A DNA stretch of 40,213 nt from JBCBWG01 sp964579305 (GTDB taxonomy: Bacteria > Pseudomonadota > Alphaproteobacteria > Rhizobiales > Hyphomicrobiaceae), in the NCBI GenBank assembly GCA_964579305.1, contig CAZOGY010000016.1, positions 1 to 40,213 on the forward strand, in the 5' to 3' direction. Both the position numbers and the translations under genes were made by a program. The notes below the pieces were generated by a model. It was not told the DNA's origin and ran no database searches. It saw only the letters and a list, made by a program, of their open reading frames with translations. Shown in pieces: positions 1 to 13,600 of this stretch (position 1 is its first letter; each line of letters opens with the position of its first letter).

Positions 1-1680
1 AGTCGCCGATGATGAAGTCGTTGCCAGCGCCTGTGGTGATGGTGTCGCTGCCCGCGCCGCCGATGACGATGTCGTGGTCAGTGGTATCGGCCGAGCCGGT
101 GTCGATGGTGTCGTCGCCGCCGTTGGCCGTGAAGCTGCTGTCGCTTTCGACACGGTCGATGCGATCGACGAAGTCGAGACCGACGCTGGTCTGGTCGAGT
201 TCGATGACGCCGCCATCGCCGAGCACGATATCCGGGTCATCCCCAGCTGTCGTGCCGTCTCCCGTCTCGGCGCGGATGGTGTCGTCGCCGCGGCCGCCGA
301 TGATGATGTCGGTGTTCGTGCCACCGTCGATGATGTCGTCGCCGCCGGCGCCGCCATCGTCGCTCGTGATGGTGATCGGTGCGCGCGTCGTGTCGAACGT
401 GACAATGCCGTCGTCGCCGAAGATGACGTTGAGGCCGCTCGGGTCGGCGATCGTATCGCCGCCAGCGCCGCCGAACACGATATCGTCGTCAGCGCCGCTG
501 TCGATGGTGTCGACGCCAAGCTCGGGTGCGTCGGCGTCGATGTCTGTGGCGATGGTCCGCGCGCTCAGGGCGACGTCGGTGCCGTCATTGCCGACGTAGC
601 GGCCGATGTCCCCGAACGCGATATCTTCGCCGCCACCGCTGACGGCCATGTCCGATCCCACGCCGGCAAAGATGATGTCATCGCCGGCTGAGCCGTAGAC
701 GCTGTCGTCTTCGCCAAACACTGCGGTCGCCTCGGCGCGGCCTTGGGTTGGATCGCCGTTGACCAGATGGACGGTGCCAAAATCGCCGAACAGGACATCG
801 TTGCCGTCATTCGTCGCGTCTTCGCCTTCGGCGATGTCGCGGTCGCCGTAGACGGTGTCGCCGCCGGCCGTGCCACTCACGCCGGATGCACCGAGGCCGC
901 CCATGACAATGTCGTCGCCGTAGCCGCCTTCGATCGTGTCGCGGCCGTCCTCGCCGCTTGCAGCATCGGCGATGCGTGCGCTTGCGACCTTGCGGACGGT
1001 TGTGATCGCGGTGGTGAAGAGCTTGAGGCTCTCATCGTCGTCCGGCGTCGTGAGGTAAGCGCCCGCGGCCACACCGATGGCAGCCGTCGACTGAACAATG
1101 GTGCCGAAGTCACCGTGGACGATATCGCTGCCGCCGCGCGCGTCGATGGTGTCTGCACCGACGGTGAGCGGATCGTGGTTGGCGGACGTCGCAGCGTTGG
1201 TGTTGACGACGGTCAGCGTGCGGTTGAACGGATCAACGTTGAAGCCGCTGTCGCCGTAGATGTGGTCGCCGCCGCCGAATGCGGTTTCGTCGCCGTCGCC
1301 GATGATAATGTCGTTGCCGGAGCCGCCCGCGATCTGGTCACCGGCCATCGAGCCGATGATCGTGTCATCGCCGGCGCCGCCATAAACCGTGATGCCGATC
1401 GCTGGTGCGGTGCCCGCGGCGGCTTCAGCGGCGTAAAGAGCGGACGCGTCAATGGTATCGTTGCCAGCGTTTGCGAACGGATTGGCGAGCGGCATCGAGA
1501 ATGTTTTGCCGTTCGACGCCGTGAAGTCGGCGGTGTCGTTTTCGGCTGGTTCGCCCGTGTAGAAGGCGCCGTCCTGGCTGGTGTCGCCAAAAATGACAAG
1601 CGGGTTCAGATCGCCGCCGCCGCCGGTCACGATGAAGCTGTCATCGCCGCCGCCACCGTGCAGCATGGTGATGCCGCCGG
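1..1680 (-). repeat. RTX (hemolysin-type calcium-binding) nonapeptide repeats
   Basis: Dense GG-x-G-x-D-x-x-x turns: GGGGDDSFIVTG (near 1650), VYGGAGDDTIIG (near 1380-1350), GGYGDDIVMGGLG (near 935-900), SAGDDIIFAG (near 690), FGGAGGDTI (near 475), GGRGDDTIRA (near 290) and GGAGSDTITTGAGNDFIIGD at the very edge. They are typical of type I secreted proteins, folding into a parallel beta-roll on binding calcium outside the cell. The array continues beyond the window. Confidence 0.92.
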
Positions 1681-4600
1681 CGTCGCCGTCGACGTTGGTC
1701 AACGTGCCTTCCACGTTCAGGGTGTCATTGCCCTGACCCATGAAGATGTTGAGGACTTCGATCGCGGTTGAGACGGTGCCGTCGTCGGCGGTCTTGCCGA
1801 ACGTGATGCCGCCGTCGAAGTTGAAGCTCTGGCCGCTTGCAATGTCGAACAACGTCAGATCATCGGCCATGCCGAAGCCTGAGAAGTTCGTGCTTGTCAA
1901 CGTGCCCGTCTTATCCTCGGCGCTGGAGTCGTCGAAGATGTTGAGGACGTCGATTGAGGAGCTGTCGTCGTCATCGGATTCGATGAACGGCAGGCCGGCG
2001 TTGATTTCGCCTGGCAGGAGCACCGCATTGACGAGGCTGCGCGGTGTCTCGAAACCACCGATAATTTCCAGCGGGCCCTGAATCTTCGTGACGAGGTGCT
2101 CTTGCGGCGTGAACGTCTTGATCGTCGCGAGCTGCTCGGGCTGGGTATAATACGGATCGGCTGCCACGACGACCTCGACCGCGCGCCACCAGGCATCCTC
2201 GGCGTCGGCTCCCGTGGTGTCGGAGGCAGCAGCGGGATCGATACGCGTCAGGGTCGCGTCGCCCACCGTAGCGGACTGGGAGAGGATCAGTTCGCCAAAG
2301 TATGCACCGGTCGTGGTCTTGGTGCCTGAGAAGCCATTATCGACCTCGTTGAACACGATCGTGCTGGCGGTCACCGATTTGATCGTGAACGTGGACTGAT
2401 CGACGGAGTAGACATCGCCGCGGCTGTCGGTCAGCTGCACTTCATTGCCGACGGCGAAACCGTCGTCGAGGAACGAACCACCATCGTTGCGGGTCAGCTG
2501 TGTTGTCGTTTCGCGGGTGAACGCGAACTTCAGGCCCGAGAACGAGAAGATGCTTGAGACCAGAACGAACTGCCGCTCAGTCACGGTGGTCAGCGTGAAA
2601 TCGCCGTTTGCGATGCCGGAGATGGTCGAGGTGCCGCTGTTGGCCTCGCCCGCGGTCGGCGTGAATGTGACCTGAACGGCAATGCGGGTCAGCGTTCCGT
2701 TGGCAATCGTTGTGCCGTCGCGCGCGGAGAGGTCGGCGCCGTCCGTGAAGGTGACCGTGTCGGCTGTCACGCTCTGGATCTTGAGGTCGGCAACGGTGGC
2801 ACCGCCGGCATCTTTCAGGCGCACCATGTGGCCGGCGACAAAACCGTCGTCGATGAACGAGCCGGTCGCGCGCGTCAGGGTCGGCGCGTCCGTACCGTTA
2901 TCGGTGACAACCAGATCGACGCCGCTGGTCAAGCCGTCCGCGCTGGCGCCGATCTCGATGACGGAGAAGCGGTTGGCGCCGGTACCAGCAGCATCACTTT
3001 CGGCGTTGCTCAAGTCGACGTCGATGTTTGTCTGGCCGTCCGTGAGGATGGTCAGCGTGACATCATCGGTCGGGTTGGAGTTGAGGCGGACCGTGTAACT
3101 ATCGGTCTCCCCGAAGCCTTCCGGATCGCCATTGGCATCGAGGGTGTCCTTGATGACCCGGGTTGCGCCGTCGGTCTCTTGCACCAGCACGCCGGCGCGG
3201 TCGTTGTCGACGAGATCGACGCTGACCAGGGCTTCGACGGCTTCACCGTCGATGACCGAGTTCGTCGTGTAATCGCTGCTGGCGATGTTGGAGGAGAATG
3301 TGTGCGAGATCCGCGAATTGGTGCGGTCCTCGGCAATGGCGTTGTCGACGGCTGCGACTTCGACGGTGACGAGATCGTCCCAATCCTCGCCTGCGACGCC
3401 TTCCGTGAAGATGATCGTCGCGGTGCCGGCCCCGTCATTGCTCGCGAAGCGGTCGCTGGACAGCGCAACCTGGTCAGCGTCGTAGGACACCGTGACGGTG
3501 ACGACCTCGCCTGCTTCAAGCGGCTTGCCAAGGTTCACGGTGTACGTGTCCTTGATCGCGTCAACGTCGTTGGCGCCTTCGAGGACGAGCGTCTCGCCGT
3601 CCGTCACGCCAGCGCTGTCGACCTCGTCGATCACGACTTCGGCGCGGTCGTCGTCGATCACTTTGACGATCACGTTGTCGACAGCGACACCGTCAAAGGC
3701 CGCGTCCTCACTGATCGTGCTTGTGGAGATCGTGACGTTCTTCTGGCCTTCGGAAAGCGTATCGTCGGCGGCCGTTACAAACACGGACTGGGCCGTGTTC
3801 CAGTTGGACGAATCAAAGGCCAGGACGAGGTCGCGGTTGGGCCGTTGCACGACAGCACCTTGGACGGCCACGTCACGCTCAAAGAACGCGGGGCTGCCTT
3901 CACCGTCGTCGATCGAGAGCCAGACGCTGTCGCCGCCCTGCTCCTGCTCAGTTTGCGACGAGCGTGCGGCCGACACCGTCACGTACACGGTTTCGGTTGG
4001 AGCAGCCGCGAGGCGGATGTCGAAGCTGTCGAACAGTTGGCCGTTGGGCGCGATCTCGTTGACGACGGTGTTGCCGCCCGACTGCGTGATGACGACCGAG
4101 CCGGAGCTTGGCGAAGCGACGTTGAGATCGACGCCGTCGGCAAGAAGCGTGTCGTAGGCGCTGTCGCCGGTCGCGTTCACATCATGAGTGATCCCGCCGG
4201 ACAGGCCGCTCAGGTCGACTGAGACGATCTCTTCGGTGACGTCGCCGGCAACATTGAACGTGTCGTTGCCAATGCCGCCAATGACGACGGTGTTCACCCC
4301 GAACGGCGTACCGAGGATGAAGAAGCTGTCATCACCTTCAAGGCCGTCGATCTCTTGGATTTCTTCACTGCCTGACAAGGTGACGTTCAGGCCGGCGCCG
4401 AACACGCCCTCATCGGTGATCGCGAAGGCGTCGTCGGCCTCCGTTCCAATGATGATGACCTTGTCGAAGCCGTCGCCGCCTTCAATGGAGACCGGGGCGT
4501 TGATGTTGTAGCGGACCTCGTCGTCGCCCGTGCCGCCATCGAGTTCGGTCGTCTCCTGGCTTTCGTCGGCATTGCCGGTCGCCAGCGTGAAGGCGCGGAC

Positions 4601-7600
4601 GATGAACAGGTCGTTGCCGGCGTCGCCCTCCAGGCGAAGGGCGCCCTTGTTGGAGTAAACCGAGAAGGTATCGGCGCCTTCACCGCCGCTGGCGAGCAAT
4701 GGCGCGGTATTGCCATCGCTGAGCCATGCGGTGTCGCCATCGGCACCGACGTTGACCTCAAATGTCGAGAACACGTCTTCATCGGCGAGGCCGACGCTTG
4801 CGCTACGCTCGGAGGCGTAGAGCTGTCCGAACTGGAACTGATCGTCGCCGTAGCCGCCATCCAGTGTCGTGACAATCGTTGAGTCGTCGGTTGCGAAATA
4901 ATCGTCGCCGCCCATGCCGTAGATCGTCATGCGGCCGTTGAGCTTGGCGTCGTAGCCAATGCGCGCGACTTCGGTTGGTTTGGAGAACGTGTTGCCATCG
5001 TCGTCGACCGGCGTACCGGTCGCGTCGGTTTTGGCGCGGACCTGATCCAGCGCGCCGTAGAGAAGTGCGGCGTAACCGAAGCCGCCAGCGTCCGAGGTCT
5101 CGCCTTTGATGCCATTGGCGGCGCGCAACAGGAAGACGTCGTCGCCGCTCTCGGCATCGTTTTCGCCGTCGGCATCGAAGTCCAGTGCGTTTGTGATCGC
5201 GACTTCGGCATTGGTCGTCGTGCCGTCATCGCCGCCGTAGATGTCCAGCACGTCGCCGCCATCATCATTGGCGCCGCTGTCGAGCACGTTGATGACGTAG
5301 TCTTGCGGTGCGGCGGTCAGACTGCCTGCGGTGTAGACGATGTAGAAGTCGCTATCGGCCTGGCCGTCGAGGCGCAGGGTGTCGGTGCGGATTTCACCGC
5401 TGTCGAGCGTCGAGAGTGTCGAGATGGTTTGCAGGCGCACGACGGTGAAGGTGTCCTCGCCATCGTTGACGTCTGCGTCTGCGGGCGCGCCAACCGAATT
5501 TGAGCCGTAGGCATTCGTTTGCGCCTGCAGCACCGTCTCGTAGAATTGAATGTCATCGATATCGGTGTTGCCGAACACGTTGATGGCGTTCGCGCTGACG
5601 GACTTGGTCCCGGTGATGGAGGACGCCGTGCCGGCGCCGAGCGTGCCGCGCAGGTTGATCTGCGTGCCGTAGCCCGCGTCGGCATTGCCATAGTCACCGT
5701 AGATGTTGACGGCGATGCCACCGATGATCTGGGTTGCGGCTTCCGTCGAGATATCGTCGCCGGACTGGATGAGGACACTGCCTTCGGTGGCGACGATCTC
5801 GCCCAGGGTGACCGCGGTTGGTTGACCGTCGGCGGCCTCGGCATAGCGCGTGACGCCGCTTGCGATCAGCGTGATGTCTTCAGCCGTTGGCGCTGCCGTT
5901 TCTTCTTCGTCAGGGGTGGTCAGGCGCACGTCGCCCGTGGCCGAAAGGGCCTTGAGGATGCGCAGCTCCTCGATACTTTCGGCGATGTAAACGCCGCCGT
6001 CGCCATCAACGCTGACGTAGCCATTGGAGACGTCAGTGCCGTTGAGGTTGTTGCTGTCGATTTCCAGATCGTTGCTGTTCGCGCCGACGGTGCCGCCATC
6101 GGCGTGCAGATCGATATAGACGGCTTCGACTTCGGCAGTTTCGTCGGAACCGCTTTCGAAGATGGACCCGCCCGTGGTCGTGACAACCACAACGCTGTCG
6201 GCCTCGCTCGCCGCAGTCGATTTGATCAGTCCCAGATAGAGGTCGCCGGCATTCTCCGTGAGGAAGACTTCTTCGGCGGCCGTGGCAGTGACCGAGCCCG
6301 TCGCCTGGTACGAGCTATCGATCTCAAGGAATTGGGTCTGGGTGCCGATCGCGCCGGTTGCGGCGGTCAGCGTGATGGAATTGCCAACGACATCGGCGCC
6401 GCCGAGCGTGTCGGTTTCCGCCGAAGCGGCCTGGCCGTCCTCCTCACCATCGACGATGCTGCCGCCTGTTGCCTGTGCGACGAGTTCAACCGTGCTTGCG
6501 GTTGACATAATGCGGCCGACGCGGAAATCGCCCGTCGTCTCGGCGGCATAGACGGCACCGTTGGTCACAATGTCGATGACGTTGTCGGTATTCGTGCCCG
6601 ATAGTTCCGTGAAGGCTTCAATGTTGACGCTTGGCTGGCCCGTTCCCGCGCTTGCGTTGACCCGTTCAATCGAAACGCCGTTAGCGGCGATCAGGGCCGC
6701 GCCTTGGCTGCCGCTTTCGAACTCATAGGTGACGGTGGCGTCGGTCTGGGTGTTGTCTGCGGTGTAGGCAGCTGACTCCGTCGCCGAGCCGGCACCGCTG
6801 ATATTGAATTGTCCAGGCTCGTTGTAGACGCCGCTTTGCAGCGTGAGGTCGACTGTGCCGTCTTCGGACTCAATGCGGCCAATCGTCAGTTTGTAGTTTG
6901 CGCTGCTCGCAATCCGCTGCTCCGCCTTCAGGTCCATGAAAACGGAATCGTAGGCGCTGACATCGGTATCGCTTGCGCGGCCCGCCGATTGGATCAGGTC
7001 AACGGCGACACGGTTGCTTGACACGCCGATGCCGCCAGCAGTCCCGCCGGTTGTGATGGTCAGATCGTTGGTTTGCAGAAGTTGCGTCGTACGCGAACCG
7101 CCGCTGCTCAGCACGTTGCCGCCGGCCGTCGTGATCTGCGTGTGGCCGATGGGATTGGTGATGATACCAGCCAGCACCACGTCTGCGGCACTGTTGGTGT
7201 TGGTGATCGTCAGATCGGTGTCGACGTCATCGCTGCCAGCGACCGTGTAGGAGAGGTTGTTGGTGCCTTTCGCGACACTGACGCTTGCGGTTGGGTTGTC
7301 GCTGACCACGTCGATGTCGGAGATGATCAGGTCACGGTCGGAGGCATTCACGATCGTGACCGATTCGAACGTTGGTGCGACAGAGAACGTGCCGCCGCTG
7401 CCTCTGACCTCGTCGTCGGCGCGGAAAACAAGCGTGATGTTGGAATTGTTTGTGATCGTGTCGACGTAGGCTGCCGTGCCGCTGTTGACGGTGCCGTTGA
7501 CACCGACACTGGAGCCCGAGGCAGAGCCATTGCGCACGGTCGCATTCACAAGCTTCGTGACCTTGCCGGTCTCGTCGATTGTCACGGCTGGCGATTCGCC

Positions 7601-10600
7601 CGCTGCCGAGATCACGTCACCGTTCCAAGTCACATCGGCGTTGCGGTTGAGCGAGCCGCCAGCGTTGGTGGAGCCCCAGGCCAGGGTCAGCGTGATCGTG
7701 ATCCGGATTTTGATGAAGCCGATCTTGATCCGGATCTTGATTCGAAGCTTCCAGTAATCGCGATCGGCGTCCTTGTCGTAGGACACGCTCACGTTATCGG
7801 CGTCGACATAGAGACCGGTGCCACCGACCGTCGTCGTCGTACCGGCATCGGCGGTGACGTCGGCGTTGAGATTTGTGGTGTTGTTGCCGGTCGATTTCGA
7901 TTCACCGATCACCGCACGCAGGTCGGCATAACCGTAGCTGTCGGTCACGACGCCTGTGTTTTGAGCGATCATGCGCACGCCGGCGCCGCCGGTGATGCTG
8001 GAGTTGTTGGTGAGGATGATGTCGGTGTCGGCATCGGCATTCGTGTTCGCGGTCGCGCGCGCGCCGCCGCCGACGCCGCTGGAAATCGTGCGTGCGTTTG
8101 CGTTAGCCTTCAGGGCCTGTCCGCGCGCCAAGAAGGTCAGTGTGGAGCCTTCGATTGCAGCAGCAGCGGCCGAGCCGATCGTGATGCGGGTGACGTCATC
8201 GCCGGAGCCTTGGCCAAGATTTGCGGTCGCGCTCGAGCGGCCGATCGGGATTGCACCGCTGGCGCGCGTCTCGGCGAACGCATCGATATCACCGTAGGAA
8301 ATCGCCGACATGTCGACGTCGCCAACCGTGGTGATCGAACCGCGTGCGATATTGATCTGGCTGGAGAAGTCCATCGTCGCAGTCGCGCTGGCCTCAGCCA
8401 CGTCGACAAAGCTGCCGCCATTGCGCTTGACCGTGGAGAGCAATTCACCGTCCACGGTCGTGCTGAACAAGACGTCACCGATCGCCGTCAGCGCGGTCGC
8501 TTGCGTCTGACTGTTGGCGGCGTTTCGGCCGAAATAGATCTCACTGTCCGAAGTCAGCGTCGCAGTTGTTTTGTTGTTGCCGATGCCGAGCAAGATGCTG
8601 ACGGAGAACACTTCGCCCTCAGCAAGCCCATCACCGTCCGAGCCCGACGTGATCGTCACGTCGCCGGCCGCGTCGATCGTCGAAGCGATGATCTCAACGG
8701 TCGATTTCGACGTCACGGTGAGGTCAGCTTGGTTATTGGTCCCGCCGGCCAAATCACCACTCACGCCGCCAAACCTGGCCGTCGACTGGCCGTCGCCAGG
8801 GGCCGAGGTGCTCACGTTGAGCGGCACCCCGCCCGGTGCGAGGATGCGGTGGGTGTCTGTCGAGACGGTTGATGCCAGATCGATGACGAACTTTTGGGTG
8901 CCTGCTGCACCGCTCGACGTGAAGTCAACGTGTTCCGGACCGATGGAGTGTTCGCCGCCGATGCCCGTTGCGTCGATGTCGACGACGGAACCGCCCACCG
9001 TTTCAGACAACTGGAACGTGTTGGTGGTCGCGTTGACGACGTAATAGGTCTGGCCGTCGTTGAGACCTGGGATCGCGGCAGCACTTGCCGTTTCAAAGCG
9101 GTGGATTTCGGGGCTGGATTGCAGGTCAGAGGACGCTGCAACAGACTGGATCGCGCCGTCTGTGGACCCGCTGACGCTTGCACGCGTCAGCTGCGTGAAG
9201 GTCTCTTTCACGACAGTGGCTGTCGCATCGGAGATGGACTTGAACGTGAAGCTATTCGTGCCGGCCGTCGTGGCTGCTGCGACCTCGGTGTCGACAAAGT
9301 CGATGGCGGCAAGCTCGAACGTGTCAGCGGTGACATTTGTCACGGTGTAGCGTGTGTTTGCCGCTGACGTCAGGTCGCCGGTCGCCAGCGTTGTCACTTG
9401 GCTTGGCCCGGCAGTCAGGACGACGATGTCGCCATCAGCGAAGGTGTGGCCGACCGATGCGAACGTCCAGGTTTCGCCGGTCGCATCAGGATCGGTGTCC
9501 GCCAGCGAGGCGGTTGCCTGCTTTGCGCCAAGCTGTTCGTACGTGATCGTCGTCGTGGTGCTTGCGCCCCCGTCCGAGGTCTCGGCATCGGTCGAGGCAT
9601 TCACGTTGACCGTGCGCTCGCGCAGTTGGATCGTTGAATCGACGGTGTCGTTGTCGGCGGTCGCGGCACTCTCGACGAAGTACCGTTTGCCGCTTGTGAG
9701 CCCTGTGATTTCTTCCTTCGCCGTTGCCGTGGTGCCGTCGTACTCAGTGGTCGGGGTCAAGTAGTGCACGATGGAGTCTGTCGAGCCTGGCGCGCTGAGC
9801 GTCAGGGCTGAAAGCGCACTGGTATCGGGCGACAGCTTCGATCCGCCAACGGCACTGAGCTGGAAGGTGTCATTCGTCAGCCGGATGACCATGTACTCGA
9901 CGCCGTCAGACAGGCCACCAAGCGCCTTGCTGACGTCGGATGTCGCGGCGGCTTCGGAGCCATATTCGATGCGGGTCTCGGCCGTGCCGTCGGCATCGAG
10001 GTCGACAAAGTAGAAGCTTTCCGAACGCGTCGTGATCTTGGAGACGTCACCGCTGTCGAATTCCGACACGTTGTAGCGGATCGTCTGGCCGGTTTCGAAG
10101 CCATGGTCGGCGACCGTAATGGTGCCGGTTGCGAAGTCGACCGCGCTGTCGCGGAAGGACTTCGCGTCCTCGGTCAGGTAGACGACCTCGTCCTCGTCAA
10201 CGAGCGTGTTTTCCGAACCAACGAAGATCTCGTTATTGGTGGTGTATGTGACATCGCCGTTGGCATCAAAGGCGATATCGCCGGCGCTGTCGGTCGTCGC
10301 GTTGACGTATTCGGTCGAGAATTCGTTGTTGGGCGGCGCGCGATAGGTGACCGCATCGCCATCGTTGAACCCGTGATCGTTGATCTGGAACGTGTCGCCG
10401 ACAACCATGCGCTCTGACGCGTTGTCGGTGTCGATGAAGTCGCCTTCGTCGATGCCGCCCTCGGTGTCGCCGTCTGATGCGGCGTCGGTCGCGTCGGCCT
10501 CTTTCTTGGATGGGTCGAACGATACCTGGCCCGGGTAATCGGCGCTGTAGGCTTCGCGCAAGCGGATCTGGTAGTCGGACACAACGATGACTTCGTAGGC

Positions 10601-13600
10601 CGCGCCGTCGGTCAGGCCGGTTATGCCGCTATTGCCATTGTCGTAATAGCGCACGACGTCGCCGTCGGAGAGGTTGTGTGCGCGCGTGACCGTTTCGCCA
10701 TCGTCGTCCTCGTAGAACGAGATGGTTTCGGTTGCGTCGTTGAATTCCGTGAAGCCATCGCTGGCGCTGAACTCAAGGCCGAGCTGGATCTTGTCGGTGC
10801 CGGTGACGACAACGCTGTAGACGCGGCCAGACTCAAGTGACGTGTTGGCTCGAACATCGTCGTCGGATGTGTCGTCAGTCGTGCCTGCGTTGGAGAGGTT
10901 CTCGTTGGGATCGCCGTCGACGCCGGCGTTGGTGTTCGCGTCGGCATCGCCCGACTGGATCGGCGTGTCGCCGCCGCTCGTGTAGACAATTAGATCGCCG
11001 GTCGACAGGCCGTGTCCGCTGTCGTCGCCGGGAATCGTGATCTCGTTGCTCGACGTGTTGACGCCCGACGTGCCGGTCGGGATCACGTCGTCGAATTCGC
11101 CGGCGTCATCGTCGTCGAATTCGTTGGCCGATGAGGTCACCGTGATGTCATTGCCGCTGACGACGGCTGCGTAGCCGATTTCGGCGCCCACGTCGGCGTT
11201 CGAATTGGCGGTTGCGGAGGACAGGTTGACGGTCACAGCGCCGAAGCTGTCCCCATCGTTGTAGGCATCCGCCTCGGTCGTTCCAATCGCCTCAATCAGG
11301 ATGTCGCCACTGACGTCGACCGTTGCGTAATCGCCAATGCGCGCGTCGTTCGTCATTGACGCGGTTGCTGTCGGCTTTTCGTCAACGCTTGCGTCGATGA
11401 TACCGCCGCTGGCCTTATAGGCGGTTGCGTTGGCGGAGGAGGCTGCCTGCGTCTGGATCGTGAGGCCGGCGCCCGCGATCGTTCCACCCAGCGCGCCGTT
11501 GTCTTCGATCTCGGCAAGAACGGTGCCCTGCGCTGTCGCATCGGCATCCACGGAGCCGACGCTGACAATGCCGAAGTTGTAGCCGTCGGCCTCGGCATCC
11601 GCGCTGTTGTCGCTGACGGTGGAGCGAATGAGCACGGTGCCGCTGCCTCCGTCGACGCTCGTGCCACCGCCAATGCGGGCAATGGCGTCCGGCGATGACG
11701 TCGCGTCGGCTTTGTGCAACGAGATGGCGCCGCCGACCGCGGCGCTTACGGCGCTGACACGTGCGCGCGCGGCCTGGTCGTAGTCGCTTGAACTGTCGAC
11801 CTCGTTCAGGGTGTGGCCGGCGGCCACTGTCATTCCGTTGGTTGCGGTGATCAGCGCGTTGTTGCCAACCTCGGCGGTGATCGCAGGGCTTGAGTTGGCG
11901 GTTGCCTGGTTGAAGGCAAGCGTCGCGACACCGGCCACTGAGAGCCCGTCAATCGAGGCGAACGCGTGCGTCGCAGCGTCGGCCGAAACCCCAATCGCGC
12001 CCGACGTTGCTGCAATTGAGGCGTTATCGCCAATGTCTGCAACGACCGAGCCGCCCGCCTTCGCGGTGACCTCGTTGACCGACAAGCTGCCAACGAGACC
12101 GCCGCTGAGGCCCTGGCCGCTGGCATGAACGGTTTGGGTCAGATCAGCATCCAGGGTGAGGGCTGCGACGGTGATGTCACCGGCCGCCGTTGGCGCACTC
12201 GATTTGCCTTGGAGGCGCGAGCGGGTCGTCCCTTTGGTTTCGCCGCTGACGATGACAACGCCGACGCCGCCGCCGGTCGCCGCAGCAAGGCCTTGGCCTT
12301 TGATAAGCAGGTCGATGACGTTGTCGGTTTCAACGGTCATCGCGCCGGTTGCGTTGGCGCGCGCATCTTGACCGATTTCGGCAATCACGTCGGCATCGTC
12401 GGTGGCCTTGACCACGACGCCGGTGCCGCCGAGGAGGCCGCCGGAAACGGCAAACCCGAGCCCCATGGCGTCGCCGGTGTTGACGTCACCGCCACCGTTC
12501 AGGAAGTCGAACAGATCGTTGTCACGCACGTCATGGCTGCGGTCGGCGGCAATGTTGACCGAGCCGACGCTGCCCCCGGACGTGCCGATTTGTGCGTGGT
12601 CGCCGACGGCAGCTTGCGTTGCACCTTCCGTGGTGACGTAGATGAAGGTGCCACCGAAAGCGATTGAGGCAAGCGAGGCGGCCAGGGCGCCGCCGACACC
12701 GCGGAAACTTGTCGTGCTATCGGCCGTGACATCGACCGAGCCGAAGCCTGAGACCTCGGTGCCCATGTCGGCGGTGATGGTGTCGTTGGCGGCAAACACG
12801 CGATCGTTGGCGCGATCGCTATTGCGATCACTTTCGTCGGTTTCGGGATTGTAGCCGAGGAACGCGAGAACGTCGCTTTCGTCGTTGATGACGACGACCG
12901 AGGCGCCAACCGCGGTGCCGGCTGCGGCGAGACCTGCGATCGCGGTCGTGTTGATCGAACCATCGTAATCGGCATCAACGGCGAAACTGCCAGCGGCCGC
13001 GCCATTGATGGTTGTGGTCAGGTTGCTTGTCAGACCCAAGCCCGGCGCCACGTAGGCTGTCACATCGTTATCGACGTTGAGCACGATCACGCCGCCGCCG
13101 ACACCGCCGCCGCCGATACCGGCTGCAATCGCCTTGACGTCGATCGTCGATTTCTGCGCGGCTCTGACTTCGACATTGGTCGTGTCGATGACGACATCGC
13201 CTTCGATCGCGGCGCTGACGCCAGCGGCTTCGACCGTGCTTGTGATCGACGAAATTGTACTGGCGAACGAGGAGCCAGAGGCTGTCGTCGCGCCGGTCGT
13301 GCGCGCGGTATTGCTCAGGCCGGTCGGCGTGTTGATCTCGCCACCCTGATTGCCGACTGGCGTCAGCGTGTGCGCGGTGCCCGTGACGCCCGTGGTGGTC
13401 AGGTCAATGTGTGTGCCGGCAAACGCGTTGGCACGCGAACTGGCGAGTTTGACCTTGGTGGGATCGGTCGCATCGACAATTGCGAAGTAGGTCTGGCCGT
13501 CCTCGAGGTTTTCGCCTGCCGTGCCGTCGCCCGCGCTATAGCGCAACAGATCGCCGGTAGAGATCCCGTAGTCGACCTGCAAATCGATCGTGTCGTTGGT

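Noticed and set aside
1..1700. CRISPR-like or satellite DNA repeat
   Set aside because: The periodicity follows the nine-residue RTX code with varied DNA sequence; there are no identical repeats with regular spacers.
2828..4222. Plus-strand open frame of 464 codons
   Set aside because: Same cause: antisense to the Calx-beta-like region, with no recognisable domain.
7073..8872. Long plus-strand open frame (599 codons) opposite the giant gene
   Set aside because: The translation is low-complexity (Asp, Val, Arg, Ala rich) and has no domain. It is an antisense shadow caused by GC-rich repeats such as GTC-GTC and GAC-GAC in the real gene.
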